A stretch of 64,000 nucleotides of DNA from Eutreptiella sp. 'Long Island Sound 2002'. Its lineage: Eukaryota; Euglenozoa; Euglenophyceae; Eutreptiales; Eutreptiaceae. The position numbers and the translations under genes were made by a program. Under the pieces are notes generated by a model. The model worked only from the letters and a program-made list of their open reading frames with translations, searched no databases and was not told where the DNA came from. The stretch is from positions 40,859,228 to 40,923,227 of the forward strand of contig OZ038378.1 of the NCBI GenBank assembly GCA_964036045.1. The letters run 5' to 3'. This document shows, piece after piece, positions 28,701-39,606 of the stretch. Position 1 is the first letter of the stretch. Each line of letters starts with the position of its first letter.

Positions 28701-31600
28701 CCTGACACCGACATACGCTGCCCAGGGACCATGTACAGACCCAAGACCCAGGATGAAAATCTTTTTCTAAAATTTCGAGACGTTTTGTGATTCAACATGA
28801 TTCTACCTACACAACAACCAAAAGGAGATGTGTTTGGGGCCTGCGGCTGAGATCCAAGCTGTTTTGCCAAAAAATCAGTCCGCCGAAATGTTCTGCCGAA
28901 TCGTTCGAAGTTCTTTACCAAAATGGGGTGGGGGGGGGTGGCAGGCAGGCAAGGGGCAGGGCGCGGGCAGCGGTGCAAGGAGGCGGGAGAGAGCGGTAGG
29001 GCGGCCGTGCACAAGGCGGTTGGGCGGTAGGTAGGTAATTGACCACTGCAACGGTGCCGGCGGGGCTCGGGCGAGTGCCGCTAGTCTTGAGCCTCGGCCA
29101 CTGGGACAAGCCCACCCTCACCCGAGCGCCTATCGTCGACCGACCTAATGGGCGGACGACACTACTTGGTAGACAGGCGGCCGTAGGGGCACGCATGGCC
29201 CTGTGCCCACTAGTAGCACAGGGGCATTGATTGATTGATTAGGGTGGCCACGGACGCAGCCTCGTCTCTCATCCCCTTGGTTGTTTTACATGGTGGCCGC
29301 CTCTGCCGGGAAGGGGAGCTCTCCACCATCGATTCCCCTAGGGCTTGACCGGCAGTAGGTTTCCTTCAGGCACCGCCCTCACAGGCGCTCCTTCCAGTCC
29401 CCTTTTGAAGGTTCCTCCGGCCTGCCCCCCCCCCCCCCCCAGCACAGCCTTTCGGGCACCTGTAGGCGGGCTTCTTGTGGATAGCTTTCGATGACGACGA
29501 AGCATTTCCATCAACCACCTTCCACCGCTCCCCATCCCTCACGGGTTGGAGTACCCATTCGGTTCCCGGATGCACTTGGTTATGGTCCATGCGCGGCTGG
29601 AGGCCAGGGGGCCACCTTATTCCACGTTTCCCTGGGTTCCGCTGACGTGTGAACCCACGCGTACTCAGGCTTTTGACCCGGGGGCCTCAGGGTCAACCCT
29701 CACCCCGGCGGACGCCTCACGGCTAACCTGGTGTCCGGGGTATTTTCCCGACTTCCCGTGGTCAGGCTCCCCATGGTTGGCCCATGGTTCACCTCTCTAT
29801 GGCGACTGGTTACCGGGTCCCATGGGGATGTTTCTTGGTGTCTACTTGTCCCGGAGACGCCTTCTAGCGTTCCAATTCTGGTGTCCCTTCATCCCGTGGC
29901 TCCTATCCCCTCCTCCCCTTGCCATGCCATTTGTCTCCCAACCCCTTTCCCTTGGTGTTGGGGACGCCACCATGCGTTTCTCTTTCCGCTGCGTCCCACC
30001 TTACATGGCTTTCACCGACGCGCCTCTATCCTATTGTAGGGATGCCACCACGTGTTTCCCCTTTCTCGTGTCCCCTGTTTTTTTTGTTGGTCCCTATTCC
30101 TCCTGCCCACTGGCTTGCCCTCTGTCGCCTCATCCCGTTCCCATGGCGTTGGAGACGCCACCACGTGTTTCTCTCCCGTGCAATGTCTAATGTCTTTGGC
30201 TTTTCTCGTCGCAGTCTCTATCTTTGTTGTGCCACCGGTGTCCAGGATGCTCCTATCCTCGAGTCCCTTGTCGCGCTGGATTGATTTTTTTCCCTCTACT
30301 TTGCTACCGTCGGCCCCGTCCTGTTTCTCGTCCCCCTAGCTGCTCCTATCCCCCACTGTCCGTTCTCCCCCGGGGCGCTCCCTCTTGTTTCTCTCGTCCG
30401 TGCCGCACTCCCGAGTGTTGCGCTCCCAGGTCCTACACTGGTCCCTGGCAGCCATGGGTGTTTCCGCCTCCTGATCCCCTTGTTTACGGCCCGTGGGGTG
30501 CATGTTTCTCTTCTTTTTTTTTTTTTGCGACATGCCTTCTTGTACCCCCGCCCCATCCGTGGCCCCCAACATCGTGATTTGTCTTTGCGTTTTTTGTTTT
30601 TTTTGTTTTTTGATGCTTAGAGGAAGGGCAATAACAAAAATCATTCCTAGACTTCAAAAAAGAATGGCCTCCATGGTCTCTTTCTTGTTGCGCTCATTCC
30701 TCCCTGCCCCGGCCCTGTGCACCTAACCCCGGCACACACAACTCCGCCACTCTGTACTCCGCGTCTCTTTCCGCATGTCCGCTGTCCCTGGTTCGCCTCT
30801 GTGGCCGCCCCCTTGGGGGTCGGCACGGTGCTGTGCCGCCAGCCACGCCAGAGGGCCGCGTCCCTCCCTGAGCCTTGTCCTCTTCTCCTCCCTCACCTTG
30901 CTCTCCGCTGGTCCCTTCCAATCCCTCTTAACCCCTTGTTCGCCGCTGTCCCCTGCATTCTGCCGTGCGCTCATCGTTCCGGTTTGGCCGCGCCCGCGCC
31001 CCCCTTTACCCTCGTAGTCTTCCCTTTGGTCCGCCCCAGCTCCCTGCTCGTGGCTCATCGCTTGTCGCGGTTTCCGCTCACCGTTGCCGTTGTCGCTCCT
31101 CCCCGCGCCGCTCATGCGGCACGATTTGCCGCGACAGCATCCGCCTCCTTGCCGCCACCCGGTCCTCCTCCCAGTAGGCCGACCGCGGCGGGCGCCGCGG
31201 GAGGCCCGCCGGGGGGATCCCCTCCCCGTCCTCCCCCGCCGGCCTCCCCTCCATCAGTTCGACGGCGGGAGAACAAGGTGCGGTGACACGGACAGAGAAA
31301 ACGCAGGGCGCGTGCATGCAGCGACGAAGGGAGCGCGGGGGACAAGGGGGAGACAAGGGGGGGCGGGGAACACAGGCCTTTGGTGCGCGTTTGAAACCCA
31401 ACGTTGTTCCAGCCAAATTGATCCAGTGTTCTAGGCTATCTGGCCGGAACAAAAAAACTTTGAAATTTGTTTGCCCCCCTACCAAGCCTACCCGTACATG
31501 GTGGCAAAATATGTTGTTTGCTAGCCTTGGGGGTCCCGCTGGTATGCTTATATTTGTTGCCCGGCGCGTTGCCACGTGAAAAAAACTTGTTTTCAAAAAC
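28700..31600. other. pyrimidine-rich region, no confident gene
   Basis: From about 29540 to 31270 the plus strand is strongly C/T-rich, so several long frames are open by composition. A diverged unit ggagacgccaccacgtgttt (with c/t-rich tail) recurs near 29960, 30040 and 30150. T runs sit at about 30520 and 30590-30612. I see no protein-like frame that stands out from the bias. Confidence 0.45.
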
Positions 31601-31608
31601 AGTTTTTG

Positions 31609-31671
31609 TTAGAACACCATTGGAACACCGTTGGAACAAGTTATTTGAACGTCGCCGGAACAAGCAATCTA
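31609..31671. repeat. GTTCC-type short repeat cluster (a)
   Basis: Units such as gaacaccattggaacaccg, ttggaacaagttatttgaac and gtcgccggaacaagc form a run. The same words occur in clusters at 33036-33137, 33421-33515 and 34670-34746. Confidence 0.7.
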
Positions 31672-31772
31672 CAATAAGAGCAAAGCACAAGGAAGGGTAA
31701 AATGGTAACATACATTGTTGTGTAAGGTGCCCCCGGGGGCCCATCGGGTTAGTCTCTTTGTGTGTCCCTCAC

Positions 31773-33016
31773 CTAAAAGTCCTGCGTGGTCGGGGGCCCA
31801 GCGGGCGCCCCCGAACTCTTGTCACCCGCCCCACTATCCCCCCCATCTCCCTCACCGACCACCCCTTCACCCACCACCCCTTCACCCTCCACCCCTTCAC
31901 CCACCACCCCTTCACCCTCCACCCCTTCTCCCACCACCCCTTCACCCTCCACCCCTTCGACCTCCATCCTTTCCCCCTCCACCCCTTCAACCTCTTCCCT
32001 GACGCCCCCATCCCGGTTAGCCCCGGTAGCACCCAAACCTGCCCCCGGTCCATCCCCTTCGTCTCCCCCGTCCCCGTCCCTGTCGTTGCTCTCGTCCCCG
32101 TTGTTCTCCTCGTCCGCGTCCGCGTCGTGCTCCTTGTCCTCCTCCTCGGCCGCCATCATCTTGGCGAGGAATTTATTCGCCTGCGTCTTGGTTTTCCAAA
32201 CCGAGCTCTCGGGATGGCGAAGAGTTTGGGGTATTTGGGTAAGGAGATCCACGTCTCCCCAACCCCGGGGGGGCCACCCGCGGCAAGGGCCTGTTTGCCC
32301 TGCTCGATCCCCCACTCCCCATTGTCCCGAAAAACGACATACACTTGCTCCCTCGCTTTGTATTTGCATCCCCGCCCCCTCTTGCCTTTGGCTTGGCCTT
32401 TGACTTGGGTCGGGGTTGGGGGGGGGGGCGCGGCTCTCTTGGGAGCCTTGCGAGGGGGTTTGGTGGGCTCCTTGGCCGGGGGGCGGGGCTGGGGCTCCTC
32501 GAACACCGAGGAGTCGGTGGTGGACCCCGAGGAGGAGTCCGTTGAGGAGTCGCTGGACGACTCCTCGCTGGAGGACTCCCCCAGGAGCCTCTTCTTTTTT
32601 GGGGGGGGTGGTTTGGGGGCGCTCTTGGGTTCCCGCTTGGGGGGGCGTTGGGGTTTGGGTTTGGGTTTGGGTGCTGTTTGGGGGGCTGGGCGGGGGTTCG
32701 GGGGTTGGGGTTGCACGAGCGGTGCACACGCGGGCGGCGGGGGGGGGGGGGGCTCTGCGGCCACTTGTTGGCAGTGCGGCGGCGCTGGGGACAGGTCGCC
32801 AATGCTGCCCCAGCCCTCGATGCGCGTCGCGAGAATGCTGCCGCGGGCTGCCACGTAGTCCATCATGGCCGTGAGGAACTGGAGCACGGCGACGGGTTGC
32901 ACGTGCAACCGCTGAAGCAACGTACCCAAATAGATGGGCCGTGGATCGCTTCCTGGCCAACGAAGGATCACCCGAACGGCGCGCGGGTCCGACGGGTTGA
33001 TGTGGATGTCCTCCAC
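31773..33016 (-). CDS. minus-strand gene, third exon: Pro/Ser-rich acidic-tailed protein, one frameshift
   Basis: Acceptor ctccatgtag ends at 33017. The exon opens VEDIHINPSDPRAVRVILR and IYLGTLLQRLHVQPVAVLQ, then a Pro-rich stretch, an acidic Ser cluster (ESSSEESSSDSSTDSSSG), a Pro/Lys stretch, and a basic-aromatic segment (KYKAREQVYVVFRDNGEWG, ETWISLPKYPKLFAIP). At about 32195-32215 the protein-like sequence moves to another frame: VWKTKTQANKFLAKMMAAEE, then a very acidic tail with Val-Glu-Gly repeats coded by a 15-bp minisatellite. The frame ends at TAG directly before GTGAGG (31772), a good donor, so CAG may have been the ancestral codon there. Family unknown. Confidence 0.55.
31845..31990. 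repeat. 15-bp minisatellite inside the acidic tail
   Basis: On the plus strand about nine units of ccccttcacccacca type alternate with ccccttcaccctcca. Unit length is a multiple of three, so the tail reads as repeated EGVVG/EGVEG pentapeptides on the minus strand. Confidence 0.85.
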
Positions 33017-33173
33017 CTACATGGAGGATAGCCAGGATGAGTGTTCCAGCGACGTTCCAATAAGCTGTTCCGGCGATGTTCAAAAGATTTTTCAAACGTT
33101 GCCAAAACAAGCTGTTTGGAACGTCGCCGGAACAAGGCACCGCCAACCATGTGCATTTTTGGGGCCCATTGAC
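33017..33173 (-). other. intron with GTTCC-type repeats (b)
   Basis: Both neighbouring exons are phase 0. The donor is the weak GTCAAT and the acceptor ctccatgtag. Inside (33036-33137) are ttgttccggcgacgttccaa, gaacatcgccggaacagc and ggaacgtcgctggaacac. Confidence 0.5.
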
Positions 33174-33398
33174 CATGTGGACATGCTTGCGGGAGGGCAT
33201 ACCGGACCACGTCTCTGCCAGGCTACACAGCGGCGTCGGAGTCCCAAATCCCCTCGTTGTATAGTGACCCCACTTGTGGGGCCGGTGTGATCCCGATAAT
33301 GCGGCGCACCCACGGGGATCACCACCGAGCCAGGCATCGGCCGCTTCCTCACGGGAATTGAAGACCACCCGGTGGGTGTCCACGACCTCGTGGATGGC
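33174..33398 (-). CDS. minus-strand gene, second exon (75 codons)
   Basis: After an excellent acceptor (T-run, cttag, ending at 33399) the frame reads AIHEVVDTHRVVFNSREEA, ADAWLGGDPRG and SHRPHKWGHYTTRGFGTP and has no stops. Start and end are phase 0, matching both neighbours. The donor site is uncertain; G/GTATGC about 25 bp earlier is an alternative but would shift the next exon. Confidence 0.5.
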
Positions 33399-33536
33399 CT
33401 AAGAAAAAAACATCATTTTTGTTGGAACCAGATTGTTCCGGTGGCGGTTACAACAAAACACTTGAACGTCGCCGGAACGTCGCCGGAACAAGTTATCGGA
33501 ATTTCGCCGGAACAACACGGTGTGTACGCGGCACAC
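33399..33536 (-). other. 138-bp intron with GTTCC-type repeats (c)
   Basis: Donor AAG/GTGTGC at 33536 and acceptor ttttttttcttag at 33399. Nearly all of it (33421-33515) is made of ttgttccggcgacgttcc-like words in both orientations. Confidence 0.65.
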
Positions 33537-34262
33537 CTTAATATTGTCTTCCCAAAGGGTTGCTAGGGTCGCCATCGCTTTGTCCCCGCAGATTGCGAGG
33601 CCCATGACCCACACGCAGGCGGGAATTCGTCTTCAAAGGCCCATGTTGGCGATGCACACAGACAATTGGGACCACTCCCCGCCTGCGCAAGGGTAGCCAT
33701 CCCCCCTGACAATGAAAGTTAGGGGGAACGACCAATCGATCATGCGGCACAACGGGGGTTGGCTAGCAATGTAGCGCAGCCATGATGCCCACGGCCAACT
33801 GATGCCTGTGGCCTTGGGATCCGAAGTGCTCACCGCGGGGGCCAGCTCCAAGGGGGCCAGTAGATCTTGCTAGCGCTGCTGGAAAGCCCTCTTAGGGCAA
33901 ATCGGACGGGCGAATGGAAGGCCCGTGGTCGCGGTGTACTTCAGCCCCCGGAGGGTGTACACTTCCGAGAGCGTGCGCCAAGCGGATTTGGGCGCACGCA
34001 GGTTGAGGATGAGCTCGCAACACTCATCCGGGGGGAGGACCTCGGAGGCGTACTTGGCGATTGCCCCCTGCTGTATCTCTCGTACACAGCTTGGTTGGGC
34101 CAAGCGCACGGCCACCGCAAATTGGCGGCGGGCGTGTGGAGAGGAGATGGCCCATTCCGCTATGAGCTCCCCAACAAGATCCCCGTCCCGGAGGCTAACA
34201 GCCTTAGCCAAATGGACGAGGTGGGTGGTTAGTAGCACAACGCGGGTTTGCGATCTAGGCAT
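33537..34262 (-). pseudogene. minus-strand gene, first exon; copy B of the dispersed family, two in-frame stops
   Basis: An acceptor-like gttgttgtag ends at 34270, and the first ATG is at 34262. The protein runs MPRSQTRVVLLTTHLVHLA, LRDGDLVGELIAEWAISS, IAKYASEVLPPDECCELIL and FARPICPKRAFQQR, meets TAG at 33872, then QDLLAPLELAPAVSTSDPK, the family core (PLTFIVRGDGYPCAGGEWS), TGA at 33635, RRIPACVWVMGLAICGDK and ATLWEDNIK to the donor at 33536. Length is exactly 242 codons with no indel. Gln and Arg would fit the two stops. The core matches the degenerate copy at 17531-17777. Function unknown; part of a mobile or multigene family is likely. Confidence 0.55.
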
Positions 34263-34669
34263 GATGAAGCTACAACAATGAACTACGAAGCGAAATTTGG
34301 CAATCCATACCTCTAGGGGAAGATGCCCGTAGACCCACCGAGCATTCAGGCAAGGAACAAATACCAAAATGGGACCCTAGGCATGGCCACAATGCACAAA
34401 TCAAACGGTAAAACGGGTACGCCAACGTTGAAAAGTCATACAACGGTGCGTTTGGACTACAAGGAACAGCAGGCTTGCAAATGGATACGAAAAGTTCGAA
34501 ATGTGTACACCTAGTGGAAGGTGGCACCAACGGCCCACAATATGTCAACATGGCCTTGATGGGAAAGACAAGCCTTGGACGCGTAACACATGCAAGAAAG
34601 AGACAAAAAACACCATTTACGAATTTGGAAACTCATGGTGATGGATCTGGTTATCCGGCCTGCGACACT

Positions 34670-34746
34670 TGTTCCAGTGGTGTTCCCAAAGATATTGTTC
34701 CGGCGGGAATTGTTCCCATTGGGAACATTCTAGTCGGGAACAACAT
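34670..34746. repeat. GTTCC-type short repeat cluster (d)
   Basis: Ttgttccagtggtgttccc, ttgttccggcgggaattgtt and cccattgggaacattctag, with further gggaacaac. It lies upstream of the minus-strand gene. Confidence 0.6.
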
Positions 34747-34749
34747 TGG

Positions 34750-36295
34750 GGTTCAAACGCGTACCAAGGGGGGACACAGGGCACACACATGATGCATCGC
34801 ATTGCACACAACAAGAATAGACGAAATCCAGCCGTACAGGCCAGTCTCCTTCCCTCGTGTTCCCCTCCTTGTCCCTCTCTGTCACTCCTCGCCTACCCAG
34901 TCCCCGTCCCTATGCCGCAGCTGCATGCCCGCTCCGTACTGATGTGCAGTGTGTGGGTTAGCAGTCTTCGTGGTGCTCGCCTACTATGTATCTCCCCTCC
35001 GGTTTGTGCCCTTACCAGCCCAATGTCCCTTTCTCTCAGTTGTGTGGACTTCGTTGTGCCGGTGAGTGGCTGCTTGTCATGCCCCCCCCCCCCCCTGCGC
35101 CAAGTCAAGTAGTGACGGTCAAATTGGGTCGTTGCGCTTAGTCTGGGCGGTGTATTGATGTCTCGTAACCTCACCATATTTTACCCTAAGCACATTATCC
35201 GTATCAGGGCATTTTTGGCAGGGCTGTGGGGTTCGGGGGCGCTCTGGTAGCTTGCCCATTCCTGGGTTGAGGAACCTTCCCCAAGAGCTGTGCGAACTTA
35301 GTTCGTGGCTAGCGTCCGTCACTAGTGGACCGGACGTACGGCATGGACCACCCAACCCTCCATTGTTTAGTGTCGTGGGGTGTAGACTCCAACAAATTGC
35401 CGATGTCAGCAGGAGGGCCCATCCCCCCTTCCCCCCACGGCTCACCACCTCGCTTCGCCTACTTACAGACCGTGGTGCGACGGCAACCCCGGAACTTGAC
35501 CCCACTCACATTGTGTAAACACAACCGTGAACCGAGGTCAGCTTGTGACAGTCAGGCCGGGTCCCGGTGTTTTCACACCGCGGGGTTCGTGCCAGGGGGG
35601 GGGGCCTGCCTTGGCCCTGACTCCTCACCCTGCAGGATGCCTTAGCCATGCCCTATTGTCGGGTTAGTCCCCTGCCTCTTATGTTTGTTTGTTTGTTTAC
35701 CACACCCCCTCCCTCTGGAGCAGCTCCCGCAGCACCCATACCCATGGCCTGCCCCACTCCTCCCACACATGTCGCAAATCACTTTGCTTCGTATATTGAA
35801 ATCCCTAGGCATTTCCCATGGGGTTTTTTCCCAATCGCCGGTGATAGCGGTTGTGTTTCAGAGCTGTTGCTGCCGAAACGCGGAGAGCAAATTCCGTGCG
35901 AAAATGATCGCTCGGGATTTATCCGGTGTGCCCGCTCGGAATTCTTCCTAGGGAATATTGGGGCGCGCCGCTTGCATAATCCCTAGGGTTCTTGTGAAAA
36001 GTTACATATTTATTTGTTCTTAAATCACCCGAAAACCATTAAACACCCCACCACAAGACTTGCCCACTGTGCCCGTCCCACCACCATTCTCTTTTTCCAC
36101 ACATCTTTTGTTGACGAGAGAGCCCCTGAAGTGCCGGCCGTGTCCGATGAAGGTGCCCATTTGTACGGCACTGCAGCGATGGGGGACCATGGACACATTT
36201 GGTACCATTGATCATTTAAATGCACCTCTTTGTCCCCTGTCCGCCCGAACTGACCGCCTAAGAGTGTACAATGTGTGTATTTGTGGTGGGTGTTA
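34750..36295. other. no confident gene; one short conserved-looking segment
   Basis: The minus strand at about 35119-35290 reads SSWGRFLNPGMGKLPERP and CPDTDNVLRVKYGE, similar to a segment at about 16015-16055. A poly-C run lies at about 35082-35094. The remainder shows no protein-like frame. Confidence 0.35.
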
Positions 36296-36299
36296 GCGT

Positions 36300-38527
36300 T
36301 GGGGCCCCCGGCGCATGGGCGTGGGGGCCTCCTCCGTTTTGGGACCACCAAGGTCCCCGCCGCATGGGCGCGGGGGCCTCCTTCGTTTTGGGACCACCGA
36401 GGCCCCCGCCGCATGGGCGCGGGGGCCTCCTTCGCGTTGGGACCACCGAGGCTCCCGCCGCATGGGCGAGGGGGCCTCCTCCGCTTTGGCGCCACGGAGC
36501 CCCCCGCCACATGGGCGCGGGGGCCTCCTCCGTTTTGGGACCACCGAGGCCCCCACCGCATGGGCGCGGGGGCCTTCTCCGCTTCAGGACCACGGTGCCC
36601 CCCGCCGCATGGGCGAGGGGGCCTCCTCCGTTTTGCGACCACCGAGGCCCCCGCCGCATGGGTGCGGGGGCCTCGTCCGTTTAGGAACCACCGAGGGCCC
36701 CGCCGCATGGGCGAGGGGGCCTCCTCAGTTTGGGACCACCGAGGCCCCCGCCACATAGGCGCGGGGGCCCCCTGCTTTTTGGGGCCAGTGAGGCCCCTGC
36801 CGCATGGGCGAGGAGGCCTCCTCCGTTTTGGGACCACCGAGGGCCCCGTCGCATGGGCGCCGGGGCCTCCTCTGTTTTGGGACCACTGATCACCCCGCCA
36901 CATGAGTGCTGGGGCCTCCCCCGTTTTGGTACCAGCGAGGGCCCCGCCACATGGGCGTGGGGGCCTCGTCCGTTTTGGGACCACCGAGGCCCCCGCCACA
37001 TGGGCGCGAGGGCCTCCTCCGTTTGGGGAGCACCGAGGCCCCCGCTGCATGGGCGAGGGGGCCTCCTCCGTTCCGGGGCTGGTGAGGCACCCGCGGCATG
37101 GGCGACGGGGACTCCTCGGTTTTGGGACCACCGAGGCCCCCGCAACATGGGCGAGGGGGCCTCCTCCGTTTGGGGACCACCGAGACCCCGCCGCATGGGC
37201 GCGGGGGCCTCCTCCGTTTAGGGACCACCGAGGCCCGCGCCACATGGGCCAGGGGGCCTCCTCCGTTTTGGGGCAAGTGAGGCCCCTGCCGCATGGGCGC
37301 CCTTCTCTGCTTTGGGACCACCGATGCCCCCGCCAGATGGGCGAGGGGGCCTCCTCCGTTTTGGGGCCACTGAGGCCCTTGCCGCATGGGCGAGCGGGCC
37401 TCCTCCGTTTTGGGGCCAATGAGGCCCCCGCCGCATGGGCACGCGGGCCTCATTCGCTTTGGTACCACCCAAACCCCCCCGCCGCATGGGCGAGGGGGCC
37501 TTCTTTGCTTTGGGAGCACCCATGCCCCCCGCCGCATGGGGGAGGGGGCCTCCTCCGTTGTGGGACCAACGAGGCCCCCGCCGCATGGGCGCGGGGGCCT
37601 CCTCCGTTTTGGGACCACCGAGCCCATCGCCACATGGGCGCGGGGGCCTCCTTCACCTTGAGAGCACCGAGGCCCCTGCCGCATGGGCGCGGGGACCTCC
37701 TCCGTTTTGAAACCACCGAGGCCCCCGTCACATGGGCGCGGGGGCCTCCTCCGTTTTGGGACTACCGAGACCCCCGCCACATGGGCGAGGGGGCCTCCTC
37801 CGTTTTGGGGCCAGTGAGGCCCCTGCTGCATGGGCGAGGAGGCCTCCTCTGATTTGGGACCACTGATCACCCCGCCACATGAGTTCTGGGGCCTCCCCCG
37901 TTTTGGCACCACCGAGGGCCCCGCCACATGGGCGTGGGGGCCTCGTCCGTTTTGGGACCACCCCCGGCCGCATGGGCGCGGGGGCTCCCCCTGTTTTGGG
38001 ACCACTGAGCCCCCGCCACATGGGCGCTGGGGCCTCCCCGCTTTGGGACCACCGAGGCCCCCGCCACATGGGCGCAGGGGCCTCCTGCGCTTTGGGACCA
38101 CCGGGCCGGCGGCGCATGGGCGCGGGGGCTTGATCCGCTTTGGGACCAGTGAGGCCAGCGCCACGTGGGCGCGGCGGGCTCCTCCGTTTTGGGACCACCG
38201 AGCCCCCCGCCACATGGGCGCGGGGCGGGGAATTCCTCCGTTTTGGGACCACCGAGGCCCCTACCACATGCGCGGGGGGGCCTCCTCTCTTTTCTGACCA
38301 TCGAGGCCCCCGCCACATGGGCATGGGGACCCTCTCCGTTTCGGGACCACCGAGACCACCGCCACATGGGCGCGCGGGCCTCCTCCGTTTTCGGGACTCC
38401 CGAGGCCCCCGCCGCATGGGCGAGGGGGCCTCCTCCGCCTTGGGACCACCAAGGCCCCCGCGGCATGGGCGAGGGGACCTCTTGCGTTTTGGGACCACCG
38501 AGGCCACCGCCACATGGGCGCTTGGGC
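36300..38527 (+). repeat. 49-bp GC-rich minisatellite, short arm
   Basis: About 45 units with a strict 49-bp period at the start (catgggc at 36314, 36363, 36412, 36461). A typical unit reads catgggcgcgggggcctcct, then ccgttttgggaccaccgagg, then cccccgccg. Unit variants differ at a few positions, mainly in the stem next to catgggc. Strand is given relative to this orientation. All long frames over it are a by-product of stop-poor units. Confidence 0.95.
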
Positions 38528-38835
38528 CGGGGGGGGGGGTGGAGGGAGTCGCGTACCATAATCGAGGAGACGCCCCCCCCCCCCCCGTGCCCGATTCCAA
38601 ATCGAAAGCCCGTAACTGGGGAGATGGCGCCCCCCTCTGAACACCCGGTGTAGTCGGTCTTAGGAGCCACCCCTTAGCGGCCGTGGGGGTAAGGGGCGCA
38701 GGGATACAATCCATACTCATGAATTGGCGCCACATAGTACACACAAGGGTGCCAAAGGGAGGGGCTAGAGGCTCCACACAGATGAAGTGGCGCTCCGTAC
38801 TAAACGAAGGAGTCCCAAAGGGAGGGGACGGGCAG

Positions 38836-38975
38836 TCCAAATGCAGTCCCCTGACGACGCGCATGCCCTCTTGAAGTGGGCCTCGGCTTCCTCAAAGCAC
38901 GCCATGTTGTCCCGCTGGCTGCAAAAGAAGCCTTGAGGGCGTTGAAGTCCACCAAGATCCCTCGCGCAAGATGGA
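38836..38975 (-). CDS. possible minus-strand exon in the spacer
   Basis: An acceptor (tggcctttcacag) ends at about 38977 on the minus strand. The first frame after it reads GILVDFNALKASFAAS. A second frame then looks protein-like (DNMACFEEAEAHFKRACAS). A frameshift near 38905 would be needed. Too short to assign. Confidence 0.25.
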
Positions 38976-39250
38976 CCTGTGAAAGGCCAAAGAAGGAGCA
39001 AGGGGCTGATATGTAGTTTAATAAAAAACCCCGTAGGACGCCTGGCTATAGGGAGGCCCGGCAAAACCCCCGCAAACTGTCACCCCCGCGCTGGAGCCCG
39101 CCCTTTACCATCGCGGGTCCCCCGTGGTGGCCGGCGAGGGGTTGGGCATGCGACCTCACGACCCAACAGCTGCGGCTAAACCTAGGTCGTTCCCCAGGTT
39201 GCGTGTTGGCCCAAGGGATGCGTCGTGGTTTCAGCCCCACACCACGGGAA

Positions 39251-39606
39251 GGTCACGAGGAAATGAAATGGCGCCACGTAGTATACATAGGGGTGTTAAA
39301 GGGACAGAGGGGCTGGTCTAGAGACATGAAGCGGCGCCGGGTAGTACACGATGGGTGCCAAAGGGAGGGAGAAGAAAGTCCATAAACTAGAATTGGCGAC
39401 AAGTAGTACACAGAGGGGTGCCAAAGGTACGTGTGAGACAATCCACACGCATGAAGCTGCGCCGCCTCGTACACACTGGGGAGCCAAAGGAAGGGGGTGA
39501 GAAATTCCATACACATGAACTGGCACCGGGCAGTACATTCAAGGGTGCAACAGAGACATGGCGGGGGAGCACAGTCATGAAGTGGCGCCAAGTAGTACAC
39601 ATAGGG
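39251..39606. repeat. 63-bp minisatellite next to the long arm
   Basis: About six diverged units of atgaagtggcgccaagtagt, acacataggggtgccaaagg and a variable tail (gaaagtccataca type). Two more lie at 38690-38836. Each unit carries the palindrome ggcgcc or a variant. Confidence 0.7.

Larger units (their letters stand above)
38528..39606. other. spacer between the two minisatellite arms
   Basis: The spacer starts with an 11-G run and a 14-C run around an inverted stretch (38528-38590). It holds about two units of a 63-bp repeat (38690-38836), unique sequence (38837-39250) and about six more 63-bp units (39251-39606). Confidence 0.7.

Noticed and set aside
29546-31286. Long plus-strand ORFs (189 and 214 codons)
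   Set aside because: The region is pyrimidine-rich, which removes stops. Translations are Pro/Ser/Cys/Phe-rich with no helix-like pattern.
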